From positions 221,574-275,203 of the forward strand of contig NZ_JASMRZ010000001.1 in the NCBI RefSeq assembly GCF_030462475.1: a DNA stretch of 53,630 nucleotides, written 5' to 3'. Position numbers and translations under genes: made by a program. Shown in pieces: positions 8,301 to 16,434 of the stretch. Within the stretch, counting starts at the first letter, position 1, and every line of letters begins with the position of its first letter. A model generated the notes under the pieces. It searched no databases. It saw nothing but the letters and a program-made list of their open reading frames with translations, and was not told the origin of the DNA. This stretch comes from Variovorax sp. CAN15 (GTDB lineage Bacteria > Pseudomonadota > Gammaproteobacteria > Burkholderiales > Burkholderiaceae_C).

Positions 8301-10106
8301 GAATCCGGCTCGCAGGTGGCCTACGTCACGCGCTTCAAGTCGAAGATGACGGGCGGCCAGCTGCACAAGGTGAACCTGCAGAGCATGAGCGCTATGAGCA
8401 CGATCGCGCTGCCGGTGGACACCACCACGATCGATACCGAGAACCGCGCGCGCGGCGTGGCCAACTACCTGAGCCAGGTGGTGATCTCGCCCGACGGCGC
8501 CCGCGCCGTGCTGCCCTCGAAGAAGGACAACATCGTGCGCGGCAAATTCCGCGACGGCAACAACCTGGTGCACGACCAGACGGTGCGCTCCATCCTGTCG
8601 CAGGTCAACCTGCAGACGGCGGCGGAGGAGTTCGGCGAGCAGATCGACTTCGACGACCGGGCACCGGCGCGCGCGGCGCTCTTCTCACCCTCGGGCGACT
8701 ACCTGTTCGTCGCGCAGATGGAAGGCAACCGCGTCGCGATCGTCGATCCGTACAGCCGCGCGGTGCGAGGCGAGATCAACGCCAGCAGCGCGCCGCACGG
8801 CCTGTACCTCGACGCGGTGCGCAAGCGCCTGTTCGTCAACAACTTCCTGGCGCGCTCGGTGACGGTGCACGACGTGGCTTCGGTGCTGTCGTCGCAGACC
8901 AATGTGCCGGTCTTCCTGCAGACGGTGTCGACGGTGGCCGCGGAACCCATGTCGGCGGCGGCGCTGCGCGGCAAGCAGGTGTTCTACAACGCCTCCGACC
9001 GCCGCATGAGCAAGGACAACTACATCTCCTGCGCGAGCTGCCACGCGGACGGCGGCGACGACGGCATGGTGTGGGACTTCACCCAGCGCGGCGAGGGCCT
9101 GCGCCGCACCATCAGCCTGCAGGGCCGGCGCGGCATGGGCCACGGCAAGCTGCACTGGACGGCCAACTTCGACGAGCTGCAGGACTTCGAGAACGACATC
9201 CGCAACGAGTTCGGCGGCACCGGCTTCCTGACCAACGCGGACTTCGCAGCCACCTCCGACCCGCTGGGCGCGCCCAAGGCCGGAAAGAGCGTGCAGCTCG
9301 ACGACCTGGCGGCCTACCTGACTTCGCTGAACAAGTTCATGCGCAGTCCGGCACGCGCGGCGGACGGCAGCCTCAGCGTGGACGCGGCGCGCGGCCAGAC
9401 CGTGTTCAACACGGCCCAGTGCGCGACCTGCCACACCGGCGCCACCTTCCGCGACGGCCTGCGGCACGACGTGGGCACCATCCAGGCCTCCTCGGGCAAG
9501 GGCCTGAACCAGCCGCTGGCGGGCGTGGGCTTCGACACGCCGACGCTGCTGGGCACCTGGAACACCACCGCGTTCTTCCACAACGGCCAGGCGGCCACGC
9601 TGCAGGACGTTCTCACGAGCGGCCACGGCAACGCCTCCAGCCTGCCGTCCAACGACGTGGTGGCGCTGCGCGAATACGTGCGTTCGCTCGACAACGACCC
9701 GACGCCGGTGGTCTCGCGCATCCGCTCGAACCACAGCAACCTGTGCGTGAACGTCAAGGGCGCCTCCACCGCCAGCGGCGCGACGGTGGTGCAGTGGCCC
9801 TGCGGCAATGACGGCAACGAGCGCTTCACCATGACGCAGACCAACGACGGCTTCGTGCAGTTCAAGGTCGAGCACAGCGGCCTGTGCCTGGCGCAGAGCG
9901 GCACCGCGACGACCAACGCCGCGGTGGTGCAGCTGGCCTGCTCGGCCGGCAACACCACACAGTGGAGCCTGGTCGGTTCGACCCTGCGCAACCGGGCCTC
10001 GGGCTCGTGCCTGGACGTGCCGAACAACGCGACCGCGCAGGACACCGCGCTGATCACCTGGACCTGCAACGGGGGCAACAACCAGAACTGGACACAACTT
10101 CAGTAA
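5400..10106 (+). CDS. Large exported multidomain protein: LVIVD/Ig/LamG/PKD/YVTN propeller, two c-type haem sites, ricin lectin
   Basis: This protein has 1568 residues. The ATG at 5400 follows GGAGG by five bases and gives a signal peptide (MKIRYYLMAFLLPFVTLLTHA); a TTG at 5346 would bury it. Approximate order: LVIVD-type propeller (40-420; YVASAGRGIFIVDASDP), SbsA-like Ig (430-535), LamG/concanavalin-like (542-742; DGNWHHVVMTRD, ALYVDGV), PKD (750-840; WNFGDG), YVTN propeller (840-1175), then a dihaem peroxidase-like region with CASCH (1211-1215) and CATCH (1341-1345) and the phrase DTPTLLGTWNTTAFFHNG, and a ricin-type lectin (about 1437-1568; repeats ending QNW). It is presumably periplasmic or extracellular and redox active, with sugar-binding ends. 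It lies downstream of the sugar operon on the same strand. Substrate and partner are unknown. Confidence 0.88.
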   Translation: MKIRYYLMAFLLPFVTLLTHAAITGVSPMTTLNNMATAMAEAVADPLPLQGPGLGNLTYTSAELFKPVSMITSAAHPLDPAHSSAYESREVPATYPGRKDYGMNAGIMVNGYFLTSFAPDSGLGPGGFLVYDISNPRQIKLVKKIYEPEGRTQEFRETHSFGTAKIGGKTYVTLPSINGIEFWDFTDVNDIKQVKKLALPGVNGGDYENVAWQLWWQAPYVYVASAGRGIFIVDASDPANAVVANRGANKPNPVPTGELGGFRVGPIFTIGNHMVLSSMDNTAGFSSLDISDPLNPKVLDAVGSNPNYYATCFDGKTLHASARGGGAKMYSYDLSDRSHFLAEDNRLVIDEQLYCATQDNYVIQGAQTYIHKVDVSNPLNHVEVGRGSILREDDPNFSHSDNGQVAAFGNLIFVGNDHGSGSGFVVHQVDPDTTKPEVRQVSPASNAKQQALTSRIGLGMSDSILPESVNSNTFIVRPVGGNTLAGTYSVQLGIINFHPAQPLQPGTSYEVFLPANGVKDYAGNAIGADYKSVFHTGNAAEIGLMHYWTLAGNLSDQIGNNNGTPATGDAFESIGLNFANRTAGVTLKSDSVATVLGGSATVSFYMKTTQAGGANSWTAPGIFGRDQPSGADDVFWGWLDNGGRIKLSVGNDAGTASTAAVNDGNWHHVVMTRDAASGAQALYVDGVKTSSTGPTGNKGLSNKFAVLGQIQGNAALFKGTLAEVRVYGRVLSDTDVSTLRSQAIIGDPGIGGGPKLVNGQLVFNPATLGSSGAQYRWNFGDGTQTAYSNQSNYTYTYTRPGHFTVTLTVKDANGRETFYTYNLTVIMPVTANAPTHTTNIAGDANSVYSVNPDSGTVAALDSQSLVKRWEVRVGDEPKTLAVGPDGRIWVAVQGEDKLVVLNAADGSLSATVPLAYGSGPYGVAFTPDGTKGLLTMESKSVLMSFNPSNGTTTGAVALDGALRGIAVESGSQVAYVTRFKSKMTGGQLHKVNLQSMSAMSTIALPVDTTTIDTENRARGVANYLSQVVISPDGARAVLPSKKDNIVRGKFRDGNNLVHDQTVRSILSQVNLQTAAEEFGEQIDFDDRAPARAALFSPSGDYLFVAQMEGNRVAIVDPYSRAVRGEINASSAPHGLYLDAVRKRLFVNNFLARSVTVHDVASVLSSQTNVPVFLQTVSTVAAEPMSAAALRGKQVFYNASDRRMSKDNYISCASCHADGGDDGMVWDFTQRGEGLRRTISLQGRRGMGHGKLHWTANFDELQDFENDIRNEFGGTGFLTNADFAATSDPLGAPKAGKSVQLDDLAAYLTSLNKFMRSPARAADGSLSVDAARGQTVFNTAQCATCHTGATFRDGLRHDVGTIQASSGKGLNQPLAGVGFDTPTLLGTWNTTAFFHNGQAATLQDVLTSGHGNASSLPSNDVVALREYVRSLDNDPTPVVSRIRSNHSNLCVNVKGASTASGATVVQWPCGNDGNERFTMTQTNDGFVQFKVEHSGLCLAQSGTATTNAAVVQLACSAGNTTQWSLVGSTLRNRASGSCLDVPNNATAQDTALITWTCNGGNNQNWTQLQ

Positions 10107-10107
10107 A

Positions 10108-10200
10108 CCCCCAGGCTTCGCGCACTTCGTGTCGCGCGCGCCTTCCCCCTTCCGGGGGCAACACCTGCGGCCCGGCCAAGCCGGTTCCGCGGTGTTCCGC
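10108..10200 (+). repeat. Dispersed stop-codon-associated hairpin repeat, copy A
   Basis: The element begins one base after the TAA of the multidomain gene with CCCCCAGGCTTCGCGCAC. It then has a CCCCCTTCCGGGGG hairpin and a CGGCCCGGCCAAGCCGG block, ending near GGTGTTCCGC. Related copies lie at 15262-15356 and 32565-32657 on the minus strand, and a short copy at 24817-24846. Confidence 0.85.
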
Positions 10201-10206
10201 GAAGGA

Positions 10207-10237
10207 GCCGCCCGTTTTCACGGGCGGCTTTTTTCTT
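10207..10237 (+). terminator. Rho-independent terminator
   Basis: An 8-bp perfect stem, GCCGCCCG with CGGGCGGC, closes the loop TTTTCA and is followed at once by a T-rich tract (10229-10237, with one C). It ends transcription of the multidomain gene and separates it from the following atpE-like gene. Confidence 0.92.
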
Positions 10238-10242
10238 TGTGA

Positions 10243-10611
<369 letters not shown>

Positions 10612-10670
10612 TCGGCCTGACCGGCCACGAGCACGAGGCGGCGCCCGGCGCCGCCTTGTGCCTCGGGCCG

Positions 10671-11384
10671 CTACACCGAGCGCGTGATACCGCCGTCCAC
10701 CCGCAGGTTCTGGCCCGTGATGTAGCCCGCGCCTTCCGAGGCGAGAAAGCCGATGACGGCCGCGATCTCCGCGCTCTTGCCGTAGCGGCCCATCGGAATG
10801 CGCGAACGGAACTCGGCCTTCTCCGGCAGGCTGTCGATGAAGCCGGGCAGCACGTTGTTCATGCGCACGTTCTTCGCGGCGTAGGTGTCGGCGAAGAGCT
10901 TGGTGAAGGCCGCGAGGCCCGCGCGGAACACGCCCGAGGTGGGAAACACAGGGTCGGGCTCGAAGGCCGCGAAAGTGGAGATGTTGATGATGGCCCCGCC
11001 GCCCTGCTGCACCATCAGCGGCGCGACCAGCCGAGCGGGACGCACCGCGCTCAGCAGGTACACGTCCATGCCGCGATGCCAGTCTTCGTCGGTGATGTCG
11101 AGGATGGGCGCGCGCGGCCCGTGGCCTGCGCTGTTGACCAGCACGTCGACGCGGCCCCACTGCGCCACGACCTTGTCGACCAGCCGCTTCAGGTCGTCGT
11201 TCGACTGGTTCGAGCCCGTCACGCCGATGCCGCCGAGCTCGGCGGCCAGCGCCTCGCCCTTGCCCGACGACGAGAGGATGGCCACGCGGAAGCCGTCGTC
11301 AGCGAGCTTGCGCGCCGCGGCGGCGCCCATGCCGCTGCCGCCGGCGGTGACGATGGCTACTCTTTTCTGGTCTTCAGAAGACAT
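10671..11384 (-). CDS. Short-chain dehydrogenase/reductase with altered active site
   Basis: This is a 237-residue Rossmann-fold SDR. The cofactor motif TAGGSGMG (13-20), NSAG (84-87) and the C-terminal phrase YITGQNLRVDGG are present. The usual catalytic Y-x3-K is not: aligning on the following helix places S150 and R154 (SGVFR) where Tyr and Lys normally stand, with S136 nearby in NIST. A whole SDR subgroup has this arrangement and the phrase MNNVLPGFIDSLP, so it may be a natural variant with different chemistry rather than a dead enzyme. It stands alone on the minus strand facing the atpE-like gene. The substrate is unknown. Confidence 0.87.
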   Translation of the reverse strand: MSSEDQKRVAIVTAGGSGMGAAAARKLADDGFRVAILSSSGKGEALAAELGGIGVTGSNQSNDDLKRLVDKVVAQWGRVDVLVNSAGHGPRAPILDITDEDWHRGMDVYLLSAVRPARLVAPLMVQQGGGAIINISTFAAFEPDPVFPTSGVFRAGLAAFTKLFADTYAAKNVRMNNVLPGFIDSLPEKAEFRSRIPMGRYGKSAEIAAVIGFLASEGAGYITGQNLRVDGGITRSV

Positions 11385-11519
11385 TCGTGATTCCTTGGTT
11401 CATGCGAGAGAACGCATTTAGCCAAGGAATCCAGTCTCCCGCCAGACGGGGACTTGCGGGTGCGCCGGGAGTGCGTACGAATGACTCCGGGTGCTCCGCT
11501 CCCGCGATTGAAACGAAGA

Positions 11520-12128
11520 TCAGGCTGTCGGCAAGGTCGCCTGCATCGAAGCCCGCTGGTTGAACACCTTGAACCACTTCGCACTGTTCGGCGCTTCGGC
11601 GCGCCAGTCCACCGAGGGAAAGCGGAAGTCCATGTAGCCCAGCGCGCAGCCGAAGGCGATGGTGCCGATGTCGACGCGGTCGCCGAACGAAGGCGCGGCG
11701 GTCTCCAGCCATTCGAGGCCGGTGCGTACCTTGGCGAGCTGGCCGTCGGTCCAGTCGGACCAGCGCAGCTCTTCGGGGCGCAGCACGGTCTCGTAGCGTG
11801 CGAGCAGCGCGGCGCCGGTCATGCCGTCAGCAAGGGCGAGTTCGGTGAGGCGGGCCCAGCGCTCCTTGCCATCGGCCGGAAACAGCTTGCCCGACTGCGC
11901 GGCGTTGAGGTACTCGCAGATCACGCGGCTGTCGAACAGAACCTGGCCGTCGTCGGTGATGAAGGTGGGCACCTGGCCGAGCGGGTTCTTCGGGATGATG
12001 GTGGCATCGCGCTTCACCGGGCCGGCCGCGCTGGGCAGCTTCTCGATGCGGTCGGCTACGCCGAGCTCGTGCGCCACGACCATGCACTTGCGCACGAAGG
12101 GGGAAGCGGGGGAGAAGAAGATTTTCAT
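11520..12128 (-). CDS. Glutathione S-transferase family protein
   Basis: This is a 202-residue GST. The N-terminal thioredoxin-like domain (1-80) contains SPASPFVRK, the cis-proline segment GQVPTF, and the glutathione-contacting DSRVICEYL. An all-helical C-terminal domain follows. Length and layout match small bacterial GSTs of the YfcF/YibF kind. The start is the ATG whose complement is at 12126-12128, giving MKIFFSPASP; an upstream extension lacks family similarity. It lies 37 bp downstream of the TesB gene on the same strand, so the two may be co-transcribed. It lacks the zeta-class signature expected for a maleylpyruvate isomerase, so a role in the gentisate pathway is not supported. Confidence 0.9.
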   Translation of the reverse strand: MKIFFSPASPFVRKCMVVAHELGVADRIEKLPSAAGPVKRDATIIPKNPLGQVPTFITDDGQVLFDSRVICEYLNAAQSGKLFPADGKERWARLTELALADGMTGAALLARYETVLRPEELRWSDWTDGQLAKVRTGLEWLETAAPSFGDRVDIGTIAFGCALGYMDFRFPSVDWRAEAPNSAKWFKVFNQRASMQATLPTA

Positions 12129-12165
12129 GATGGTGACCTTGTTTCGGCTGAGTCGCCAGAACGCA

Positions 12166-13065
12166 CTATGCGCGAGCCGCCGGCTTCCTGATGCGCAGCA
12201 TGCCCTCTTGCGCGGCCGAGGCCACGAGCCGGCCGTCGCGCGCATAGAGGCTGCCGCGGCACAGGCCGCGCGCGCCGCCCGCGCTGGGCGAGTCGAGCAC
12301 GTACAGCAGCCAGTCGTCCATGCGGAAATCGCGGTGGAACCACATCGCATGGTCGAGGCTCGCGGGGCGCACCTGGCCGCTCATGAAGCTCAGGCCGTGC
12401 GGCAGCATCGCGGCGCGCAGCAGGCCGTGGTCGGAGGCGTAGGCCAGCAGCGCGCGGTGCACCATCGGGTCGTCGGGCAGCGGTGCGATGGCGCGCATCC
12501 AGATGGCGCTCTGCGCCGAGGTCGGGCGCGGCAGCGGCGTCATCAGGTCCTCGGGGTCGACGCGGCGGTACTCGATGCCGTGCGGCTGGATCGCCTTGGT
12601 GCGCCAGGGCTCGGGCAGGCGGTCGCCGAGGGCGATGCGCTGGTCGAGCTCGCTGATGAGGCCCTCGGGGCCGGCCACCTCGGGCATGTCGAACTGGTGC
12701 TCGACGCCCTCGTCCACGGTCTGGAACGAGGCCGACATCTCGAAAATGATGCGCTCCTGCTGGCGCGCCACCACGTGGCGGGTGGTGAAGCTGCGGCCGT
12801 CGCGCACGCGGTCGACGCTGTACTCGATGGGCGCATGCTCGCCCGGCAGCAGGAAGTAGGCGTGCATCGAATGCACGGGGCGCTCGGCGCCCACCGTGAG
12901 GCTCGCGGCCATCAGCGACTGGCCCAGCACCTGGCCGCCGAACACGGCCGGCGTGCCGATGTCCTCGCTCTGGGCCAGGAAGCGGTCGCCGCCCAGTGGC
13001 TCGAGCTGCATGAGCGAGACGAGTTCGTCGACGAGGCGGGAGGCGGTGGCGGGATCGGTGGTCAT
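12166..13065 (-). CDS. tesB: Acyl-CoA thioesterase II
   Basis: This protein of 299 residues forms a double hotdog as in E. coli TesB (286 residues). Recognisable family phrases are GGQVLGQSLMAA, HSMHAYFLLPG, DGRSFTTRHVVARQ, SLDHAMWFHRDFR and GARGLCRGSLYARDGRLVAS. It hydrolyses medium- and long-chain acyl-CoA to free acid and CoA in the cytoplasm. The ATG at 13065 (MTTDPATAS) was chosen; a TTG 42 bases upstream adds a non-conserved leader. No strong ribosome site is visible at either. It is the first gene of a probable pair with the GST. Confidence 0.93.
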   Translation of the reverse strand: MTTDPATASRLVDELVSLMQLEPLGGDRFLAQSEDIGTPAVFGGQVLGQSLMAASLTVGAERPVHSMHAYFLLPGEHAPIEYSVDRVRDGRSFTTRHVVARQQERIIFEMSASFQTVDEGVEHQFDMPEVAGPEGLISELDQRIALGDRLPEPWRTKAIQPHGIEYRRVDPEDLMTPLPRPTSAQSAIWMRAIAPLPDDPMVHRALLAYASDHGLLRAAMLPHGLSFMSGQVRPASLDHAMWFHRDFRMDDWLLYVLDSPSAGGARGLCRGSLYARDGRLVASAAQEGMLRIRKPAARA

Positions 13066-13147
13066 CGGAGGGGAAAGCAGTCGGAAAGCAACCCTCGACC
13101 ATAGCAAAGCCCGCGCCCGCCGGCTGTCGCGGGCCTGTCAGCGGCTG

Positions 13148-13837
13148 CTATTTGAAGAAGCAGACATCCATGAGCCGAGCGCGGCAGCTGTAGTCCGTGC
13201 CGCCCTGCACCACGGCCAGCGGCGCCCCGCCCAGCACCAGCGAGCCGTCGGCGGCGCGGCCCACCGGCGTGGGCGCGGCCTTGTCGGCGGGGCCGGTGGC
13301 GGTTTCCTGCTCGACGTAGTTCAGGTAGTGGGTGCGCGAGAAGTCGACGCCCTCGCCTTCCTTCAGCACGCCGGCCTCGTAGCGCTTGCCCCTGACGGTG
13401 CCGAAGTAGCGCAGGGCCGGGCCGGTGCGGTCACCGTACTTCATGTCGGTCCTCGCGAAGCCGGTGCGGGTGAGGAAGGCCTGGTCGTCGGGCGTGAGGT
13501 CGGCGTCGAAGGCCATCAGCACGTACTGGCCCTCGAAGCTCTGGTTGCGCGCCACCTTGAATTCGCCGACGAGCGCGGGCGAGATCTTCGTATGACCATC
13601 CCAGCGCAGCATCGAGGCCACCGACGGGTCGCCGTCGAACACGTAGTGGTGCTTCTCGCCGACGATGACCAGCTTGCGGCCATCCTTGCTCGCGAGGAAG
13701 CTCACCATCGCCTCCTTGCCGTGGACCGGCTCGCGCTCCGGCGTGCTGGCGCAGCCCCAGAGCACGATGCAGGACGCAACGCACGAAAGGGCCAGGAGGA
13801 CGCGGCGTGTGATGGCCGGCTGCGAAGGGAGGTTCAC
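13148..13837 (-). CDS. Predicted lipoprotein, similar in layout to E. coli YidX
   Basis: This is a 229-residue protein with a lipoprotein signal: arginine pair, hydrophobic stretch LLALSCVASCIVLW and lipobox WGC|AST. It is therefore expected to be an envelope lipoprotein. The mature part has the phrases LVIVGEKHHYVFDG, GEFKVARNQSFEGQYVLM and a late SRTHYLNYVEQ, which I find reminiscent of the E. coli YidX/YidQ-like lipoproteins. That is a resemblance from memory, not a search result. The start is GTG at 13837, giving a sensible signal peptide. Two cysteines close the chain (YSCRARLMDVCFFK). The function is not known. Confidence 0.75.
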   Translation of the reverse strand: MNLPSQPAITRRVLLALSCVASCIVLWGCASTPEREPVHGKEAMVSFLASKDGRKLVIVGEKHHYVFDGDPSVASMLRWDGHTKISPALVGEFKVARNQSFEGQYVLMAFDADLTPDDQAFLTRTGFARTDMKYGDRTGPALRYFGTVRGKRYEAGVLKEGEGVDFSRTHYLNYVEQETATGPADKAAPTPVGRAADGSLVLGGAPLAVVQGGTDYSCRARLMDVCFFK

Positions 13838-13890
13838 GTTTCGTCCGGGGTCGAGTTCATCCAGCCCCGGACTCTAGCGCGCCCCGGCGC

Positions 13891-15237
13891 TCAGCGGTCG
13901 AGGTCGACGCCGTCGGCGGCCAGCTTTTTCTGCAGCGCCGGGATGTCGACCGCCGCGAAGTTGCCCGCGCCCAGCGACGCCGCCGCCGTGCCCGCGGCCT
14001 GCCCCATGACGAAGCAGCCGCCGCTGGCGCGCGCGGCCGACTGGCCCTCGTGCGTCATCGACGCGCAGCGCCCGGCCACCAGCAAGTTGTCGAGCGTCCG
14101 CGGCACCAGCATGCGCCAGGGCAGGTGGTTGTAGGCGTTGTCCTCGTCGCGCGGGAAGGCCCACTCGATGCGGCCGTCGGCGTGCATCTCCATCGGCCAG
14201 GCGTTCAGGCCGATGTTGTCGTCGAACTTCGCCGAGCCCAGGATGTCCTCGCGCCCGAGCGCATACAGCCCCTGGATGCGCCGCGTCTCGCGGATGCCGA
14301 CCTGCGGCGCGATCTCGACGATGGCCGACTGCGCGAAGCCCGGCACCTCGGCCTTCAGGAACTCGAAGTACGCGGCGATCTGGCGGCGGCCCGTGAGCTC
14401 GCCCTCGCTGAGCTCGCGCGCGTCGACGCCGTTCATCGCGCGGCCCTCGGAGTTGCGGATCTGTGTGACGTTGGCACGCCACTCGCGCGGGTCCTTGTTG
14501 GGCCGCAGGATCGCGCCCTCGCGCGGGAACTTGTAGACGCCCGGCTTCTGCTGCTCGGCGCGCGCCATGAAGTCGTTGATGGCCTTGAACTCGCCCACCG
14601 CCTCCAGCGCGGCCGGCGCATCCACCTGGCCGATGCGGAACATGGTGGTCGGAAAGAGCCCGCTGCCGTGGCCGTCGCCCACCTCGAAGGGCACGCCCGC
14701 GAAGGCGGCCACGTCGGCGTCGCCGCTGGCGTCGATGAAGGCATTGGCGCGGATCGCCTGGCGGCCCGACTTGGTCTCGACCACCAGCGCCGCGATGCGC
14801 TTGCCGTCGAGCACGACCGCGGCGGCCAGCGCATGGAACAGCAGCTTCACGCCCGCTTCGTCCAGCATCTGGTCGGCGGCCAGCTTGTAGGCCGAGGTGT
14901 CGTACGAGCGCACGCAGATGCGCCCGCCCATGCCGTTCTGCGGCTGGTTCATGCCGTTGAAGCCGGCGATGCGGTCGATGAGTTCGTCGACCACGCCGCG
15001 CACCAGCTGCGTCATCTCGCCCTTGCGCTTGCCGTACAGGCCCGCGAAGTTGGTGACGCCGCCGGCCGTGCCCATGCCGCCGAGAAAGCCGTAGCGCTCC
15101 ACCAGCAGCGTGTTCGCACCGTGGCGCGCGGCGCTCACCGCCGCCGCGATGCCGGCGGGGCCGCCACCGACCACCACCACGTCGTATTCGCCGAACACCG
15201 GCAGCGCGCGCGCCGGTTCATGCAATGTGGAAGTCAT
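13891..15237 (-). CDS. FAD-dependent oxidoreductase (FAD_oxidored family)
   Basis: This is a 448-residue flavoprotein. The N-terminal dinucleotide fold has DVVVVGGGPAGIAAA (GGGPAG at 24-29) and the acid ending strand two (LLVER). Further family phrases are FLGGMGTAGGVTNF, ANAFIDASGDADVAAFAGVPFEVGD and, near the end, the second FAD contact GRCASMTHEGQSAARASGGCFVMGQAAG. It belongs to the PF12831-like group found beside Bug receptors in Burkholderiales; substrates are mostly uncharacterised small acids. The ATG at 15237 starts MTSTLHE. A copy of the hairpin repeat separates it from the Bug gene upstream, so it may be transcribed separately. Confidence 0.88.
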   Translation of the reverse strand: MTSTLHEPARALPVFGEYDVVVVGGGPAGIAAAVSAARHGANTLLVERYGFLGGMGTAGGVTNFAGLYGKRKGEMTQLVRGVVDELIDRIAGFNGMNQPQNGMGGRICVRSYDTSAYKLAADQMLDEAGVKLLFHALAAAVVLDGKRIAALVVETKSGRQAIRANAFIDASGDADVAAFAGVPFEVGDGHGSGLFPTTMFRIGQVDAPAALEAVGEFKAINDFMARAEQQKPGVYKFPREGAILRPNKDPREWRANVTQIRNSEGRAMNGVDARELSEGELTGRRQIAAYFEFLKAEVPGFAQSAIVEIAPQVGIRETRRIQGLYALGREDILGSAKFDDNIGLNAWPMEMHADGRIEWAFPRDEDNAYNHLPWRMLVPRTLDNLLVAGRCASMTHEGQSAARASGGCFVMGQAAGTAAASLGAGNFAAVDIPALQKKLAADGVDLDR

Positions 15238-15261
15238 TCGAATAGGTCCATGGATGTCTGT

Positions 15262-15356
15262 TCGGGAAACACCACGGATCCAGCTTTGCCGGTCCGTCGG
15301 TGTTGCCCCCTGCAAGGGGGTTGGCGAAGCGACACGAAGTGCGCGAAGCCTGGGGG
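15262..15356 (-). repeat. Dispersed stop-codon-associated hairpin repeat, copy B
   Basis: Read on the minus strand it begins CCCCCAGGCTTCGCGCAC five bases after the TGA of the Bug gene ending at 15362. It then has CGCCAACCCCC, a CCCCC...GGGGG hairpin, the block with CCGGCAAAGC, and ends in GGTGTTTCC. Order and spacing match copies A and C. Confidence 0.85.
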
Positions 15357-15361
15357 TGCGC

Positions 15362-16339
15362 TCACTGCAACTTGATGCCGCGTGCCGAGATGATCTTGGT
15401 CATGATCGCGGCCTCTTCATTGACGCGCGTGCGCATGCCGTCCGGCGAGGTGCCCACGGCCTGCCAGCCCTGCTCGAAGAGCTTGCGGCGCACCTCGGGG
15501 CTCTTCATCACGATCTCGAGTTCGCGGCTGATGCGCGCCTGCGCCACCTTCGACAGGTTGGACGGGCCCAGCAGCGCCACCCACACTTCGAGGTTGAAGT
15601 CCTTCACGCCGGCTTCGGACAGCGGCGGGATCTCGGGCACCAGCGCGCTGCGCCCGCCCGTGAGGCCGATGGCCTTGAGCTTGCCGGCCCTGATCTGCGG
15701 CATGGCCACGCCCGGCGGGATCAGGCCCATCTGCACCTGGTCGCCCAGCATCGCGGTGATGACCTGCGGGTTGCCCTGGTAGGGCACGTGCTCGGGCTTG
15801 AAGCCGGGCACGCGGGTCTTGAGCAGCTCCATGCCCAGGTGGCCGACCGAGCCGATGCCCACCGAGCCGTAGTTCCACTTGTCGCCGGCCTTGCGGCCTG
15901 CGTCGAAGAAGGCGGCGCCCGAGGGCAGGTTGTTCTGCGCCACCAGCACCAGCGGGGCGGTCGCGATCAGCGAGAGGTACGTGAAGTCCTTGACCGGGTC
16001 GTACGGCAGCTTGGGGTACAGCATCTTCGACGACGTGAGGTTGCCGTTGATGACGATGCCCAGCGTGTGGTCGTCGGTGGCCTTGGCGACCTGGTCGGCC
16101 GCGATGTTGCCCGACGCGCCGGCCTTGTTGTCCACCACGATCGGCTGGCCCAGCGCCTTCGACAGCGGCTCGGCGATGGTGCGCGCGGCGATGTCGGGCG
16201 TGGAGCCGCCGGGGAAGCCCACCAGCAGGCGGATCGGCTTGGTCGGCCAGGCGGCGTTGTCGGCGTTGGCGCTCAGCGGCAGCATGGCGGTGGCGGCCAG
16301 GCCGCAGGCGATCAGGAGGGCTCTCTTTGTGGCGTGCAT
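15362..16339 (-). CDS. Tripartite tricarboxylate transporter (Bug/TctC) receptor
   Basis: This is a 325-residue periplasmic receptor, the typical Bug length. A signal peptide (MHATKRALLIACGLAATAMLPLSANA) precedes WPTKPIRLLVGFPGGSTPDIAAR, the conserved Bug beginning. The phrases VVDNKAGASGNIAA, YGSVGIGSVGHLG and VPYQGNPQVITAMLGDQVQMG also fit. It binds a carboxylate ligand for a TctA/TctB membrane pair, but no such pair is adjacent. The ATG at 16339 was chosen because an upstream TTG would precede the signal peptide with nine unlikely residues. It is the second of two Bug genes in the gentisate-type cluster, so an aromatic acid is a reasonable ligand guess. Confidence 0.92.
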   Translation of the reverse strand: MHATKRALLIACGLAATAMLPLSANADNAAWPTKPIRLLVGFPGGSTPDIAARTIAEPLSKALGQPIVVDNKAGASGNIAADQVAKATDDHTLGIVINGNLTSSKMLYPKLPYDPVKDFTYLSLIATAPLVLVAQNNLPSGAAFFDAGRKAGDKWNYGSVGIGSVGHLGMELLKTRVPGFKPEHVPYQGNPQVITAMLGDQVQMGLIPPGVAMPQIRAGKLKAIGLTGGRSALVPEIPPLSEAGVKDFNLEVWVALLGPSNLSKVAQARISRELEIVMKSPEVRRKLFEQGWQAVGTSPDGMRTRVNEEAAIMTKIISARGIKLQ

Positions 16340-16434
16340 GGAGAAAAAGTGTGAAAAAGTCGTCAAAAACCGAGGAGGGCCAGCTTAACTGCCGGGCAAG
16401 ACACCGGGCAAGGCCGAAGCCCGGCGCGCCCTCT

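Noticed and set aside
11385..11519. Inverted repeat GGAGT...ACTCC and other short repeats between the SDR and GST genes
   Set aside because: The stem is only five bases with an 11-base loop, which is expected by chance in GC-rich DNA; no gene or clear site is seen.
11520..12128. GST as the missing maleylpyruvate isomerase
   Set aside because: The zeta-class N-terminal signature is absent, and the gene is linked to tesB rather than to the gentisate operon.
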